Of a stretch of DNA of 5,941 nt, positions 1 to 5,197 are shown in pieces. The DNA is from an uncultured Clostridia bacterium. Lineage in GTDB: Bacteria; Bacillota; Clostridia; Oscillospirales; Ruminococcaceae. The notes beneath the pieces were generated by a model that worked only from the letters and a program-made list of their open reading frames with translations, ran no database searches and was not told the DNA's origin. Made by a program: the position numbers and the translations under genes. How positions within the stretch are numbered: the first letter of the stretch is position 1; each line of letters starts with the position of its first letter. The stretch lies in assembly GCA_946183095.1 (NCBI GenBank), contig CAMHBE010000139.1:1-5941 (forward strand), given 5' to 3'.

Positions 1-696
1 GGAATCTTCGCACATGACCGTGCTGTTGAGACCGTCGCCGAGATCCTCGTTTTCGGATTCGAGTATCAGTTTATAGGGATAATCCCTGAATCTTTCGGCT
101 ATCTGCTGCCACATAGCCTTGTACATTTCCATTGCCTTTTTGCGGGTCTCCATATCCGCGGAGCCGAACATTCCCCACCAGCCGCCGTCCCAGTGCTCGT
201 TCAGCACAACGTACATATCGGCGTTAAGGCCGTAGTTCACTATCTCCTCGACACGGGCGAAAAGCCGCTCGTCTATGGTATAGTCGCCTGTCTCGAAGTT
301 CATACCGTTCGTCCACGCCACGGGCACGCGCAGGGTATCGAATCCCGACGCTTTCATTCCGTCTATCATTTCCTGCGTCGTGTGCGGCATTCCCCACAGG
401 CTCTCGAAGCTTGTGGGATCCTGTCCGTTCACATAGCCGTTATGGTTGTAGGCCTCCATTGTGTTGCCGAGATTTATGCCGTTGCCCATAAGACGGGTGA
501 CTTCAAGCGCGGTGAGCTCGTTCTTTTCCTCGGAGTCGGGCTGCGTCTGCGCCGCCGTTGTCTCCGATTCCGCCGATATCCCGGGAGCGGGAGCTTCCGT
601 CTGCGTCGCGGGTGTGGGTTGTCCGCAGGCCGACAAAGCAGTGACCGCTGCTGTCAGAACCGCGATCATAGTTTTTTTGATATCAGTCTTTTTCAT
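1..696 (-). CDS. GH5-family glycanase lipoprotein, N-terminal 232 residues (runs off left edge)
   Basis: Likely a secreted, membrane-tethered endo-beta-glycanase of glycoside hydrolase family 5 (clan GH-A). Residues 1-24 are a lipoprotein signal peptide: a Lys-rich start, a hydrophobic core and the lipobox LSAC with Cys24 as lipidation site. Residues 25-60 form a Thr/Ala/Pro/Glu linker. The barrel begins with MGNGINLGNT (70-79), then TLRVPVAW with the conserved Arg123, VVLNEHWDGGWW with His168, and LILESENED carrying the presumed acid/base Glu217. The nucleophile glutamate should lie beyond the left edge. The start at 696 is preferred because GAGAGG at 706-711 leaves 9 nt; an in-frame ATG at 705 directly abuts that site. 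It begins 20 nt after the binding-protein stop, so it is the third gene of the operon. Family assignment is firm. Substrate (cellulose, xyloglucan, mannan) cannot be told from this part. Confidence 0.9.
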   Translation of the reverse strand, partial: MKKTDIKKTMIAVLTAAVTALSACGQPTPATQTEAPAPGISAESETTAAQTQPDSEEKNELTALEVTRLMGNGINLGNTMEAYNHNGYVNGQDPTSFESLWGMPHTTQEMIDGMKASGFDTLRVPVAWTNGMNFETGDYTIDERLFARVEEIVNYGLNADMYVVLNEHWDGGWWGMFGSADMETRKKAMEMYKAMWQQIAERFRDYPYKLILESENEDLGDGLNSTVMCEDS

Positions 697-716
697 AAAC
701 GTCATCCTCTCATCGG

Positions 717-2300
717 TCACTGCTTTTCGGCTGCTTTCTTTATGATATCCCTGTAATCGTCAAGGTAGGATTCGATAAGATTGTAGTTCGCTTCACGGAG
801 CTGGTTGTAGGACGAACCGTAATAGATTGGACCGTCATACAGCGACTCCTCACCGCCGGTCAGTATAGCGGAGAAGTCGTCGTTGAAGCCGAGGGAATTG
901 TCAAAGATGAACCCGAACTTATCCGGGTCGGTCATATCGTCGCAGACTCTCATCACTCGCTCGCTGTAAACGGGCTTGAATTTCTGCTTTCTTGCGGTTC
1001 CGCATTTCGGACAGGTATCAAGATCGTTCTGACCTTCCTCCTCAAAATTATATTTGCACTCCGGACATTTTGCGTAATAGAGCGGAGACGTATCCATTCT
1101 CTTTGCCCTGTCGGCAGCGACTATATCCGGATCGGTGGCATAAAGTCTGCCGCAGAGTATCCAATCCACAGCGCCCTGAATGTTGGAAGCGCCGGTCGGA
1201 ACAAGGAAACCGTATGTATCGGCGGACATATAATATCTGCCGGCGTTGGGGTCACGCGGGAAGGGAACGACTTCAAAGACTCCGTCAAGTCCGTTCTTGA
1301 AGAAGGATTCCTGTGCGCTCTCAAATCCCCATGTCAGACCCATTCCGAGGAACAGCAGCTTGCCGTCGACGAATGCCGTCGCTGGGTCAACAAAGCCGTC
1401 GCCTATGTAGCCCAGCTTCTTCATATTTGCGAGCCTGTCCATGGCACGCTGGACTTCGGTGTTCTTCAGATTGTTTATGATGTCTGTGCCGGTCATGTCT
1501 ATGAGCTTCACGCCTGTGGTGTTGGCGAACATCATCGCGGCCCAAGAACCGCCCGTAAAACCGACATAATCGGGACCTATGTTCACCCACTTCTTCATCA
1601 TATCCTCAAAGGTGTCCCACGTCCAGTTGTTCTCAAAGTACAGGTCGGCGGGGTTGTCGAGTCCCGCTTCCTCTATCGAGCGGGTATTGTATATTATCGC
1701 AAAGTTGGTGGAAACGTCGGAGGGAAAGTAGTAGTGCCTTCCGAGAAAGTTGAAGGACTCGATCACGTCTTTTTCTCCCGACCAGAGCGGCGAATCTATG
1801 TTCAGCCAGTCGTCGAGAGGCGTGAACATATTCTTCGCAATGCCGGTGGGGTAAGCCATCCAGTCATATCTTACGATGTCCGGCGAGTCGCCCGATGCTA
1901 TCAGCACACCGAGCTTGTCAAAGTAGGCGCTGCCGCTCGATGTTATCTCGGTGGTGATAGTTCCGCCGTATCTCTGCGCCAGCAGCTCCGCAAGCTCGGA
2001 CTGCGATGTTGCAAGATCGTAGTAGCACAGTGCCTTTACTTCTCCCGCCATCTGACCGGGGGTGTAGAGGCTGCCCGTACCTGCTTCATTTGCGGAATCC
2101 ACTTCACCGATATCCGCCATGCCTTCCCAATCGGTAACGTTGTCCAGTTCATTCAGCGCCGTGGTCGTCACCGTCTCCGAAGCAGGTACCGTGGTCTGCT
2201 CGCTGCTGTCGGCGGTGTTTCTTGCGCCGTCTCCGCAGGAAGTCACCGTGACCAGAGCAGCGGCCATAAGCGATGCTGCCGTGATGTGCTTTTTCTTCAT
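717..2300 (-). CDS. ABC transporter extracellular solute-binding lipoprotein (family 1, sugar type) with a zinc-ribbon-like insert
   Basis: Probably captures oligosaccharides at the outer face of the membrane and hands them to an ABC importer. Residues 1-22 are a lipoprotein signal ending in the lipobox VTSC (Cys22), followed by a Ser/Thr/Glu-rich tether to about residue 55. The body resembles family 1 binding proteins: an N-lobe containing SGDSPDIVRYDWMAYP, the region LDDWLN, then NTRSIEEAG and NNWTWDTFEDMMKKW, and a C-lobe with DGKLLFLGMG and DTYGFLVPTG. At 527 residues it is longer than the roughly 400-450 usual for sugar-binding proteins. Part of the excess is a segment with CPEC (412-415) and CPKC (430-433), resembling a zinc ribbon, which is odd in an exported protein. 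GGGAGG at 2310-2315 lies 9 nt before the start. It sits between the fucosidase (23 nt gap) and the GH5 gene (20 nt gap). No permease or ATPase gene is visible. Ligand is unknown; fold class is confident. Confidence 0.88.
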   Translation of the reverse strand: MKKKHITAASLMAAALVTVTSCGDGARNTADSSEQTTVPASETVTTTALNELDNVTDWEGMADIGEVDSANEAGTGSLYTPGQMAGEVKALCYYDLATSQSELAELLAQRYGGTITTEITSSGSAYFDKLGVLIASGDSPDIVRYDWMAYPTGIAKNMFTPLDDWLNIDSPLWSGEKDVIESFNFLGRHYYFPSDVSTNFAIIYNTRSIEEAGLDNPADLYFENNWTWDTFEDMMKKWVNIGPDYVGFTGGSWAAMMFANTTGVKLIDMTGTDIINNLKNTEVQRAMDRLANMKKLGYIGDGFVDPATAFVDGKLLFLGMGLTWGFESAQESFFKNGLDGVFEVVPFPRDPNAGRYYMSADTYGFLVPTGASNIQGAVDWILCGRLYATDPDIVAADRAKRMDTSPLYYAKCPECKYNFEEEGQNDLDTCPKCGTARKQKFKPVYSERVMRVCDDMTDPDKFGFIFDNSLGFNDDFSAILTGGEESLYDGPIYYGSSYNQLREANYNLIESYLDDYRDIIKKAAEKQ

Positions 2301-2323
2301 GATGCATTTCCTCCCTTTTCGGT

Positions 2324-3742
2324 TCAGTTGTTGATGCCTGCCGAACGATAAACTCCGATGAACGATATCGCCGGCATTGTTCTTGAATCGTTTATCCTTA
2401 TGCGAACACAGTCCGTTTCTATGCCGCCGAGCGGGACTATCCGCTTATAGCCGACGGTCGTGCCGCGGAACAGCTCGCGGAAGCAGCCGCCTTTCATAAC
2501 ATCGACAGCGAAGCTCTCGATCCTTTGGCTTTTGAGTATGTTCTCCTTTATAATGAGATATCCGAGCTTTTCCGTTCTCGGCGGCTTTATCTGTATGTCG
2601 GCATTGCTCGAATTCGGCATATACCAGCTTTCATAGCTGTCTTTGATAACATTCTCTATGCCGAAGCCCGTCAGCTCGCTCTCGCAAGTCAGTTCCGAAT
2701 CCGGGACAAGGTTTTCCGCGAACGATTTATGCAGGAACTCACCGAGCTCCGCAAGCCGCTTCACGTCGTTTTCGTGCAGCAGACCGTCTTTCGTAGGTGG
2801 GATATTGAGCAGGAATGTCGCGTTGCCGCCGACCGAGCGTATGTAGATGTCCACAAGCTCGCTTAACGGGCGCACCCGGTCATTTTCACTCTCGTGGTAA
2901 AACCAGCCGGGACGGATAGATGTGTTGACCTCGGCGGGATACCATATCAGTTCCGACTCGTTTTTCAGGACGGCGCGGCTGCCGAGATCCTCATCTCTGG
3001 CATCTACGCGGCGCTGCCGGAACTCCGTACTGTCCTCGTGCTGGCTTTTTTCGGAGATGATCTCACTGTCCCTCGCGCGAAGTGGTACTACGCTCCATTC
3101 GGCATTTCGGGTATGACCCGCCTCGTTGCCGCACCAGCGGACATCGGGACCGCAGACCGAAATGCACGCGCCGGGCTGCAGCCTTCGTATGACGGCGTAA
3201 TATCGCTCCCAGTCGTAGTATTGCTTCTTTCCGTTCGCACCCTCGCCGCAGGCTCCGTCGAACCACACCGAGAACACCTTACCGTAGTTTGTGAGCAGCT
3301 CTGTGAGCTGACCGACAAAGAAGTCGTCGTATTCCTTGCCGCGCCCGTAGAGTGGGCAGTTCCTGTCCCACGGCGAAAGATACACGCCGAAGGCTATGCC
3401 GCCTTCTTTGCACGCGTCCGAAACCTCGCGGACAATATCTCTTCCGAACGGGCTGTTCATCACGTTATGACCGGTGAACTTCGTGTCCCAAAGACAGAAG
3501 CCGTCGTGATGCTTGCAGGTGAGTATCAGCCCCCTCATTCCCGCGGATATCACGGCGTTCACCCACTGCTGCGCGTCGAGCTTCATCGGCGTGAATATCG
3601 ACGGCGATTCCGTACCGTCCCCCCATTCCCTGTCCGTGAAGGTGTTGACGGTGAAGTGAATGAAAGCGTAGAATTCAAGCTGCTGAAACCGCACCTGTCT
3701 TTCCGACGGAACGACGGAAACAAGTCTTTTGTCGAGCTCCAT
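2324..3742 (-). CDS. GH29 alpha-L-fucosidase, cytoplasmic
   Basis: Retaining alpha-L-fucosidase that removes terminal L-fucose from oligosaccharides. It is 472 residues from the chosen start and has no signal peptide, so it should act on imported fragments. GH29 hallmarks, numbered from that start: FYAFIHFTVNTF (24-35), KHHDGFCLWDTKFTGHN with His78-His79, SPFGRDIV, GVYLSPWD, and VWFDGA with Asp162 as presumed nucleophile. PAEVNTSIRPGWFYH carries Glu271, a candidate acid/base of the kind seen in subfamily B, followed by SVGGNATFLLNIPP. The last 120 or so residues look like the beta-sandwich accessory domain common in this family. A frame start at 3778 is possible, but GGGAG at 3751-3755 gives 8 nt to the ATG at 3742 and the 3778 ATG lies inside a putative operator, so 3742 is preferred (an ATG at 3748 is only 2 nt from it). 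First gene of the leftward operon. Family is very secure; alpha-1,3/4 preference is inferred. Confidence 0.93.
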   Translation of the reverse strand: MELDKRLVSVVPSERQVRFQQLEFYAFIHFTVNTFTDREWGDGTESPSIFTPMKLDAQQWVNAVISAGMRGLILTCKHHDGFCLWDTKFTGHNVMNSPFGRDIVREVSDACKEGGIAFGVYLSPWDRNCPLYGRGKEYDDFFVGQLTELLTNYGKVFSVWFDGACGEGANGKKQYYDWERYYAVIRRLQPGACISVCGPDVRWCGNEAGHTRNAEWSVVPLRARDSEIISEKSQHEDSTEFRQRRVDARDEDLGSRAVLKNESELIWYPAEVNTSIRPGWFYHESENDRVRPLSELVDIYIRSVGGNATFLLNIPPTKDGLLHENDVKRLAELGEFLHKSFAENLVPDSELTCESELTGFGIENVIKDSYESWYMPNSSNADIQIKPPRTEKLGYLIIKENILKSQRIESFAVDVMKGGCFRELFRGTTVGYKRIVPLGGIETDCVRIRINDSRTMPAISFIGVYRSAGINN

Positions 3743-3750
3743 ATACATTT

Positions 3751-3755
3751 CTCCC
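3751..3755 (-). promoter_or_regulatory. Ribosome binding site that sets the fucosidase start
   Basis: Read on the minus strand, AAGGGAG spans 3757-3751. It lies 8 nt upstream of ATG 3742 but only 2 nt upstream of ATG 3748, and it is downstream of the possible ATG at 3778. This argues for translation from 3742. Confidence 0.7.
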
Positions 3756-3763
3756 TTCTTCTG

Positions 3764-3777
3764 TGATAACGTTTTCA
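3764..3777 (-). promoter_or_regulatory. cre/LacI-family operator at the start of the fucosidase operon
   Basis: On the minus strand the site reads TGAAAACGTTATCA, which agrees at every position with the catabolite-responsive element consensus TGWAANCGNTNWCA bound by CcpA and related LacI-family proteins. It begins 6 nt after the -10 hexamer, so it covers roughly +1 to +14 of the operon transcript, a position where a bound protein would repress. A related site occupies a similar place at 4829-4842. Which regulator binds (global CcpA or a local LacI-type protein) cannot be told from the window. Confidence 0.6.
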
Positions 3778-3783
3778 TATTTT

Positions 3784-3812
3784 ATTATAAACGATATTGA
3801 CAAATAAATCAA
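3784..3812 (-). promoter_or_regulatory. Promoter of the fucosidase operon
   Basis: On the minus strand, -35 TTGATT (3812-3807), a 17-nt spacer and a perfect -10 TATAAT (3789-3784). Predicted transcription start is near 3777, giving a leader of about 35 nt before the fucosidase ATG. Its -35 half overlaps that of the divergent regulator promoter. Confidence 0.7.
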
Positions 3813-3825
3813 TAGATGATATTAT
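3797..3825 (+). promoter_or_regulatory. Promoter of the AraC-family regulator
   Basis: Perfect -35 TTGACA (3797-3802), a 17-nt spacer and -10 TATTAT (3820-3825). Predicted start near 3832 gives a leader of about 42 nt. The -35 hexamer lies in the spacer of the opposing fucosidase promoter, so polymerase should not occupy both at once. A TATAACGATATGAA motif covers the predicted start. Confidence 0.7.
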
Positions 3826-3830
3826 TATCA

Positions 3831-3844
3831 TATAACGATATGAA
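3831..3844 (+). repeat. Repeated motif TATAACGATATGAA, copy 1 (possible regulator binding site)
   Basis: An exact 14-bp match to 4764-4777 on the other side of the regulator gene. This copy is also part of an inverted repeat, TCATAT-AACG-ATATGA (3828-3843). The 8-bp core AACGATAT occurs once more at 3790-3797, 44 bp away, about four helical turns. It sits at the predicted start of the regulator transcript and about 60 bp upstream of the predicted fucosidase start. Binding by the AraC-family protein is inference. Confidence 0.55.
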
Positions 3845-3873
3845 CATTATTTGAATTATTTTTGGAGAAAGAT

Positions 3874-4683
3874 ATGTTTTACTGTCACTACCCCATAATC
3901 GGCCGCGAAAGCAGATTCCCGATATACCTTATAAGCATCGGCGTGCATGACTGCCAGCCCTACACCCGCCGCGGAACGGAATATGCCTACCCGCAGATAT
4001 TCTACTGCACCAAAGGCAGCGGAATGCTGTGCATAGACGGCGTCAAGACCGAGATAAAGCCCGGTATGGGGTTCTTTATACCCGCATCATGCCCGCACGA
4101 ATACTATCCTTTAGGCGATGTCTGGGACAACCACTGGATAGAACCCAGCGGATACGCCTGCGAGCGTATGCTGGCGGAGATCGGGCTTGACAGGCCTCGC
4201 GTGTTCGCGCTCGGCAGCAGCGGACGGCTCGAACGCATTTTCGCAGATATGCACGACGCGCTCCGGCATGACGGCATTCGCGGGAATATACGAGCCTCCG
4301 GTTTTTTATACGACCTGCTGATCGAGCTTGACCGCGTGATAGATAAAGGCATAAGCTCAGGGCTGACCAATCCCGCCGTCGGAAAATGCATAGAGCTGAT
4401 AGATGCGGAGTACTGCCGCAGGATCACGCTCGACGAGCTCTGCGCCGTCGCTGGTCTGTCAAGACAGCATTTGTGCCGACTGTTCAGGAACGCCCTCGGC
4501 GCGAGACCGGCGGAGTATATCGCCAAGCGCCGTATTCAGGCGGCGAAGGAGCTTCTTTCCGGCACGAGCATGACCACGGAGGAGATCGCCGAGACAGTAG
4601 GCTTCGGGTCAAGCAGCTATTTCTGCAAGCTGTTCAAGCGGTATGAGGGTATTTCTCCGAAGCAATTCCGTGACAACAGATAA
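3874..4683 (+). CDS. AraC-family transcriptional regulator with N-terminal cupin sensor
   Basis: A 269-residue DNA-binding regulator, the usual size for sugar-responsive AraC/XylS members. Residues about 15-95 form a cupin-like sensor domain (AraC-binding type), with YPQIFYCTKGSGMLCIDG, IKPGMGFFIP and a CPHEYYPL turn that could contact the ligand. Residues about 170-269 hold the two helix-turn-helix motifs: ITLDELCAVAGLSRQHLCRLF (184-204, first HTH) and TTEEIAETVGFGSSSYFCKLF (234-254), ending in the family signature KRYEGISPKQFRD. ATG 3874 is chosen because GGAG at 3864-3867 is 6 nt upstream; a TTG start at 3862 would overlap that site. It is transcribed divergently from the fucosidase operon, which makes that operon its likely target, possibly as an activator responding to a fucosylated or beta-glucan fragment. 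No clear intrinsic terminator follows. Family is secure; effector and direction of control are inferred. Confidence 0.92.
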   Translation: MFYCHYPIIGRESRFPIYLISIGVHDCQPYTRRGTEYAYPQIFYCTKGSGMLCIDGVKTEIKPGMGFFIPASCPHEYYPLGDVWDNHWIEPSGYACERMLAEIGLDRPRVFALGSSGRLERIFADMHDALRHDGIRGNIRASGFLYDLLIELDRVIDKGISSGLTNPAVGKCIELIDAEYCRRITLDELCAVAGLSRQHLCRLFRNALGARPAEYIAKRRIQAAKELLSGTSMTTEEIAETVGFGSSSYFCKLFKRYEGISPKQFRDNR

Positions 4684-4763
4684 CGATCCCCGATTTGCGG
4701 CGGCTTTGTCTGCATATCCGGAGCACGGAACTTTGTATCGGCGCGTCACTTTATGTTTTGCGG

Positions 4764-4777
4764 TATAACGATATGAA
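4764..4777 (+). repeat. Repeated motif TATAACGATATGAA, copy 2 (possible regulator binding site)
   Basis: Exact 14-bp copy of 3831-3844, without the extended inverted repeat. It ends 14 nt before the -35 of the orphan promoter, centred about 55 bp upstream of the predicted start, where AraC-type activators often bind. It ties this promoter to the same presumed regulator as the fucosidase operon; binding is inferred. Confidence 0.5.
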
Positions 4778-4791
4778 TTTTTTAAAAGCTA

Positions 4792-4819
4792 TTGACATAT
4801 CTTTTTTATGTGTTATAAT
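4792..4819 (+). promoter_or_regulatory. Strong extended -10 promoter
   Basis: Perfect -35 TTGACA (4792-4797), a 16-nt spacer and perfect -10 TATAAT (4814-4819) preceded by TGT, so the full extended element TGTTATAAT is present. It is the best consensus promoter in the window. Predicted start is near 4826, just before a palindromic operator. It points to the right, into a region without a substantial gene. Confidence 0.75.
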
Positions 4820-4828
4820 ATATCTCAA

Positions 4829-4842
4829 TGTAAACGTTTACG
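4829..4842 (+). promoter_or_regulatory. cre/LacI-family operator of the orphan promoter
   Basis: TGTAAACGTTTACG contains the perfect 12-bp palindrome GTAAACGTTTAC (4830-4841) and differs from the cre consensus only at the last base. It covers about +4 to +17 of the predicted transcript. It shares TGNAAACGTTNNC with the operator at 3764-3777, suggesting one LacI-family repressor for both promoters. Confidence 0.6.
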
Positions 4843-4898
4843 ACAATTGAGCTTTTTTACAGTCCCGGAAAACTTCTGCAACGAAAGGAGAAGATCGA

Positions 4899-4949
4899 AT
4901 GGGCACTCCCCTGCGGGCAGAAGAGGTGGATCCGGAGCAATTTCGATAG
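4899..4949 (+). CDS. Possible 16-codon small ORF, perhaps the start of a broken gene
   Basis: An ATG at 4899 preceded at 8 nt by the strong Shine-Dalgarno AAAGGAG (4884-4890) opens the frame MGTPLRAEEVDPEQFR, which stops at TAG 4947-4949. It lies about 73 nt into the predicted orphan transcript. The translation signals are as good as those of the real genes here, so translation is plausible. The product is too short to assign. It may be a leader peptide, a small protein, or the first codons of a gene now broken: coding-like sequence resumes at 4954-5058 in a different frame, beyond the stops at 4947 and 4951. Which of these holds cannot be decided from one sequence. Confidence 0.3.
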   Translation: MGTPLRAEEVDPEQFR

Positions 4950-5131
4950 CTAAAGCTACAGCCGTGTCCTTAGCGAGAACGAATTCATTGTCAGCTCGAT
5001 ACTTGACGAATACAGCGGAAAATATCCGGTTAAATCGCACAAGTTTTTGAGGACTTAGGCGGAAGAAAATGAGATATGTCTGTAAGCAGATGAAATTTCA
5101 GGATCGTACAGACAGCATACCTTCATCGATC

Positions 5132-5178
5132 AAAACGACAACAGCACCGGAAAGCACTAAGCTCTCCGGTGCTGTTGT
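5132..5178 (-). terminator. Intrinsic terminator of the beta-helix protein gene
   Basis: A perfect 14-bp inverted repeat pairs 5138-5151 (ACAACAGCACCGGA) with 5165-5178, and an inner AGC/GCT pair (5153-5155 with 5161-5163) extends it after one mismatch. On the minus strand it lies 19 nt after the stop at 5198 and is followed by CGTTTTG, a short U-tract. On the plus strand no T-run follows, though the hairpin could still slow a transcript from 4826. Confidence 0.75.
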
Positions 5179-5197
5179 TATGAAGAAAAGAATAATA

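Larger units (their letters stand above)
4684..5197. other. 514-nt intergenic region with an orphan promoter and no normal-sized gene
   Basis: Positions 4684-4763 show nothing recognisable. They are followed by motif copy 2 (4764-4777), an extended -10 promoter (4792-4819), a cre-like operator (4829-4842), a Shine-Dalgarno AAAGGAG (4884-4890) and a 16-codon frame (4899-4949). A stretch at 4954-5058 in another frame has gene-like codon choice (starting SYSRVLSENEFIVSSILDE, ending KFLRT) but no start codon with a ribosome site, and stops separate it from the 16-codon frame. This could be the remnant of a broken small gene. Positions 5059-5131 hold nothing clear, and a terminator hairpin occupies 5132-5178. 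I could not assign a protein family to any of these short frames. Confidence 0.5.

Noticed and set aside
193..756. 187-codon plus-strand frame opposite the GH5 gene and the end of the binding-protein gene
   Set aside because: Antisense shadow: the minus strand encodes a lipobox and GH5 motifs, and this frame crosses a gene boundary without its own promoter or clear ribosome site.
1734..2351. 205-codon plus-strand frame opposite the binding-protein gene
   Set aside because: Antisense to a confident lipoprotein gene; Arg- and Cys-rich translation with no family resemblance.
2894..3766. 290-codon open frame on the plus strand opposite the fucosidase
   Set aside because: It lies wholly antisense to a gene with clear GH29 motifs. 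Its translation shows no recognisable domain, and it is explained by GC-rich codons of the real gene read backwards.
4104..4526. 140-codon minus-strand frame opposite the AraC-family gene
   Set aside because: Ser-rich shadow of a gene with unmistakable paired helix-turn-helix motifs.
4684..4763. Searched for an intrinsic terminator after the regulator gene
   Set aside because: No stem of useful length followed by a T-run could be found, so none is annotated.
4949..5028. Short inverted repeats GCTAA/TTAGC (4949-4974) and CGGA/TCCG (5015-5027) as a possible riboswitch or structured RNA
   Set aside because: Stems of only 4-5 bp with no match to a known riboswitch layout; such pairs are expected by chance.
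4825..5040. 71-codon minus-strand frame (GTG start) in the intergenic region
   Set aside because: No Shine-Dalgarno or promoter upstream, and it runs into the operator of the plus-strand promoter. Kept out, though a segment (NEFVLAKDTAVALAIEI) looks mildly protein-like.
4808..5050. 80-codon plus-strand frame starting inside the orphan promoter
   Set aside because: Its ATG precedes the predicted transcription start and has no ribosome site. The translation looks random.
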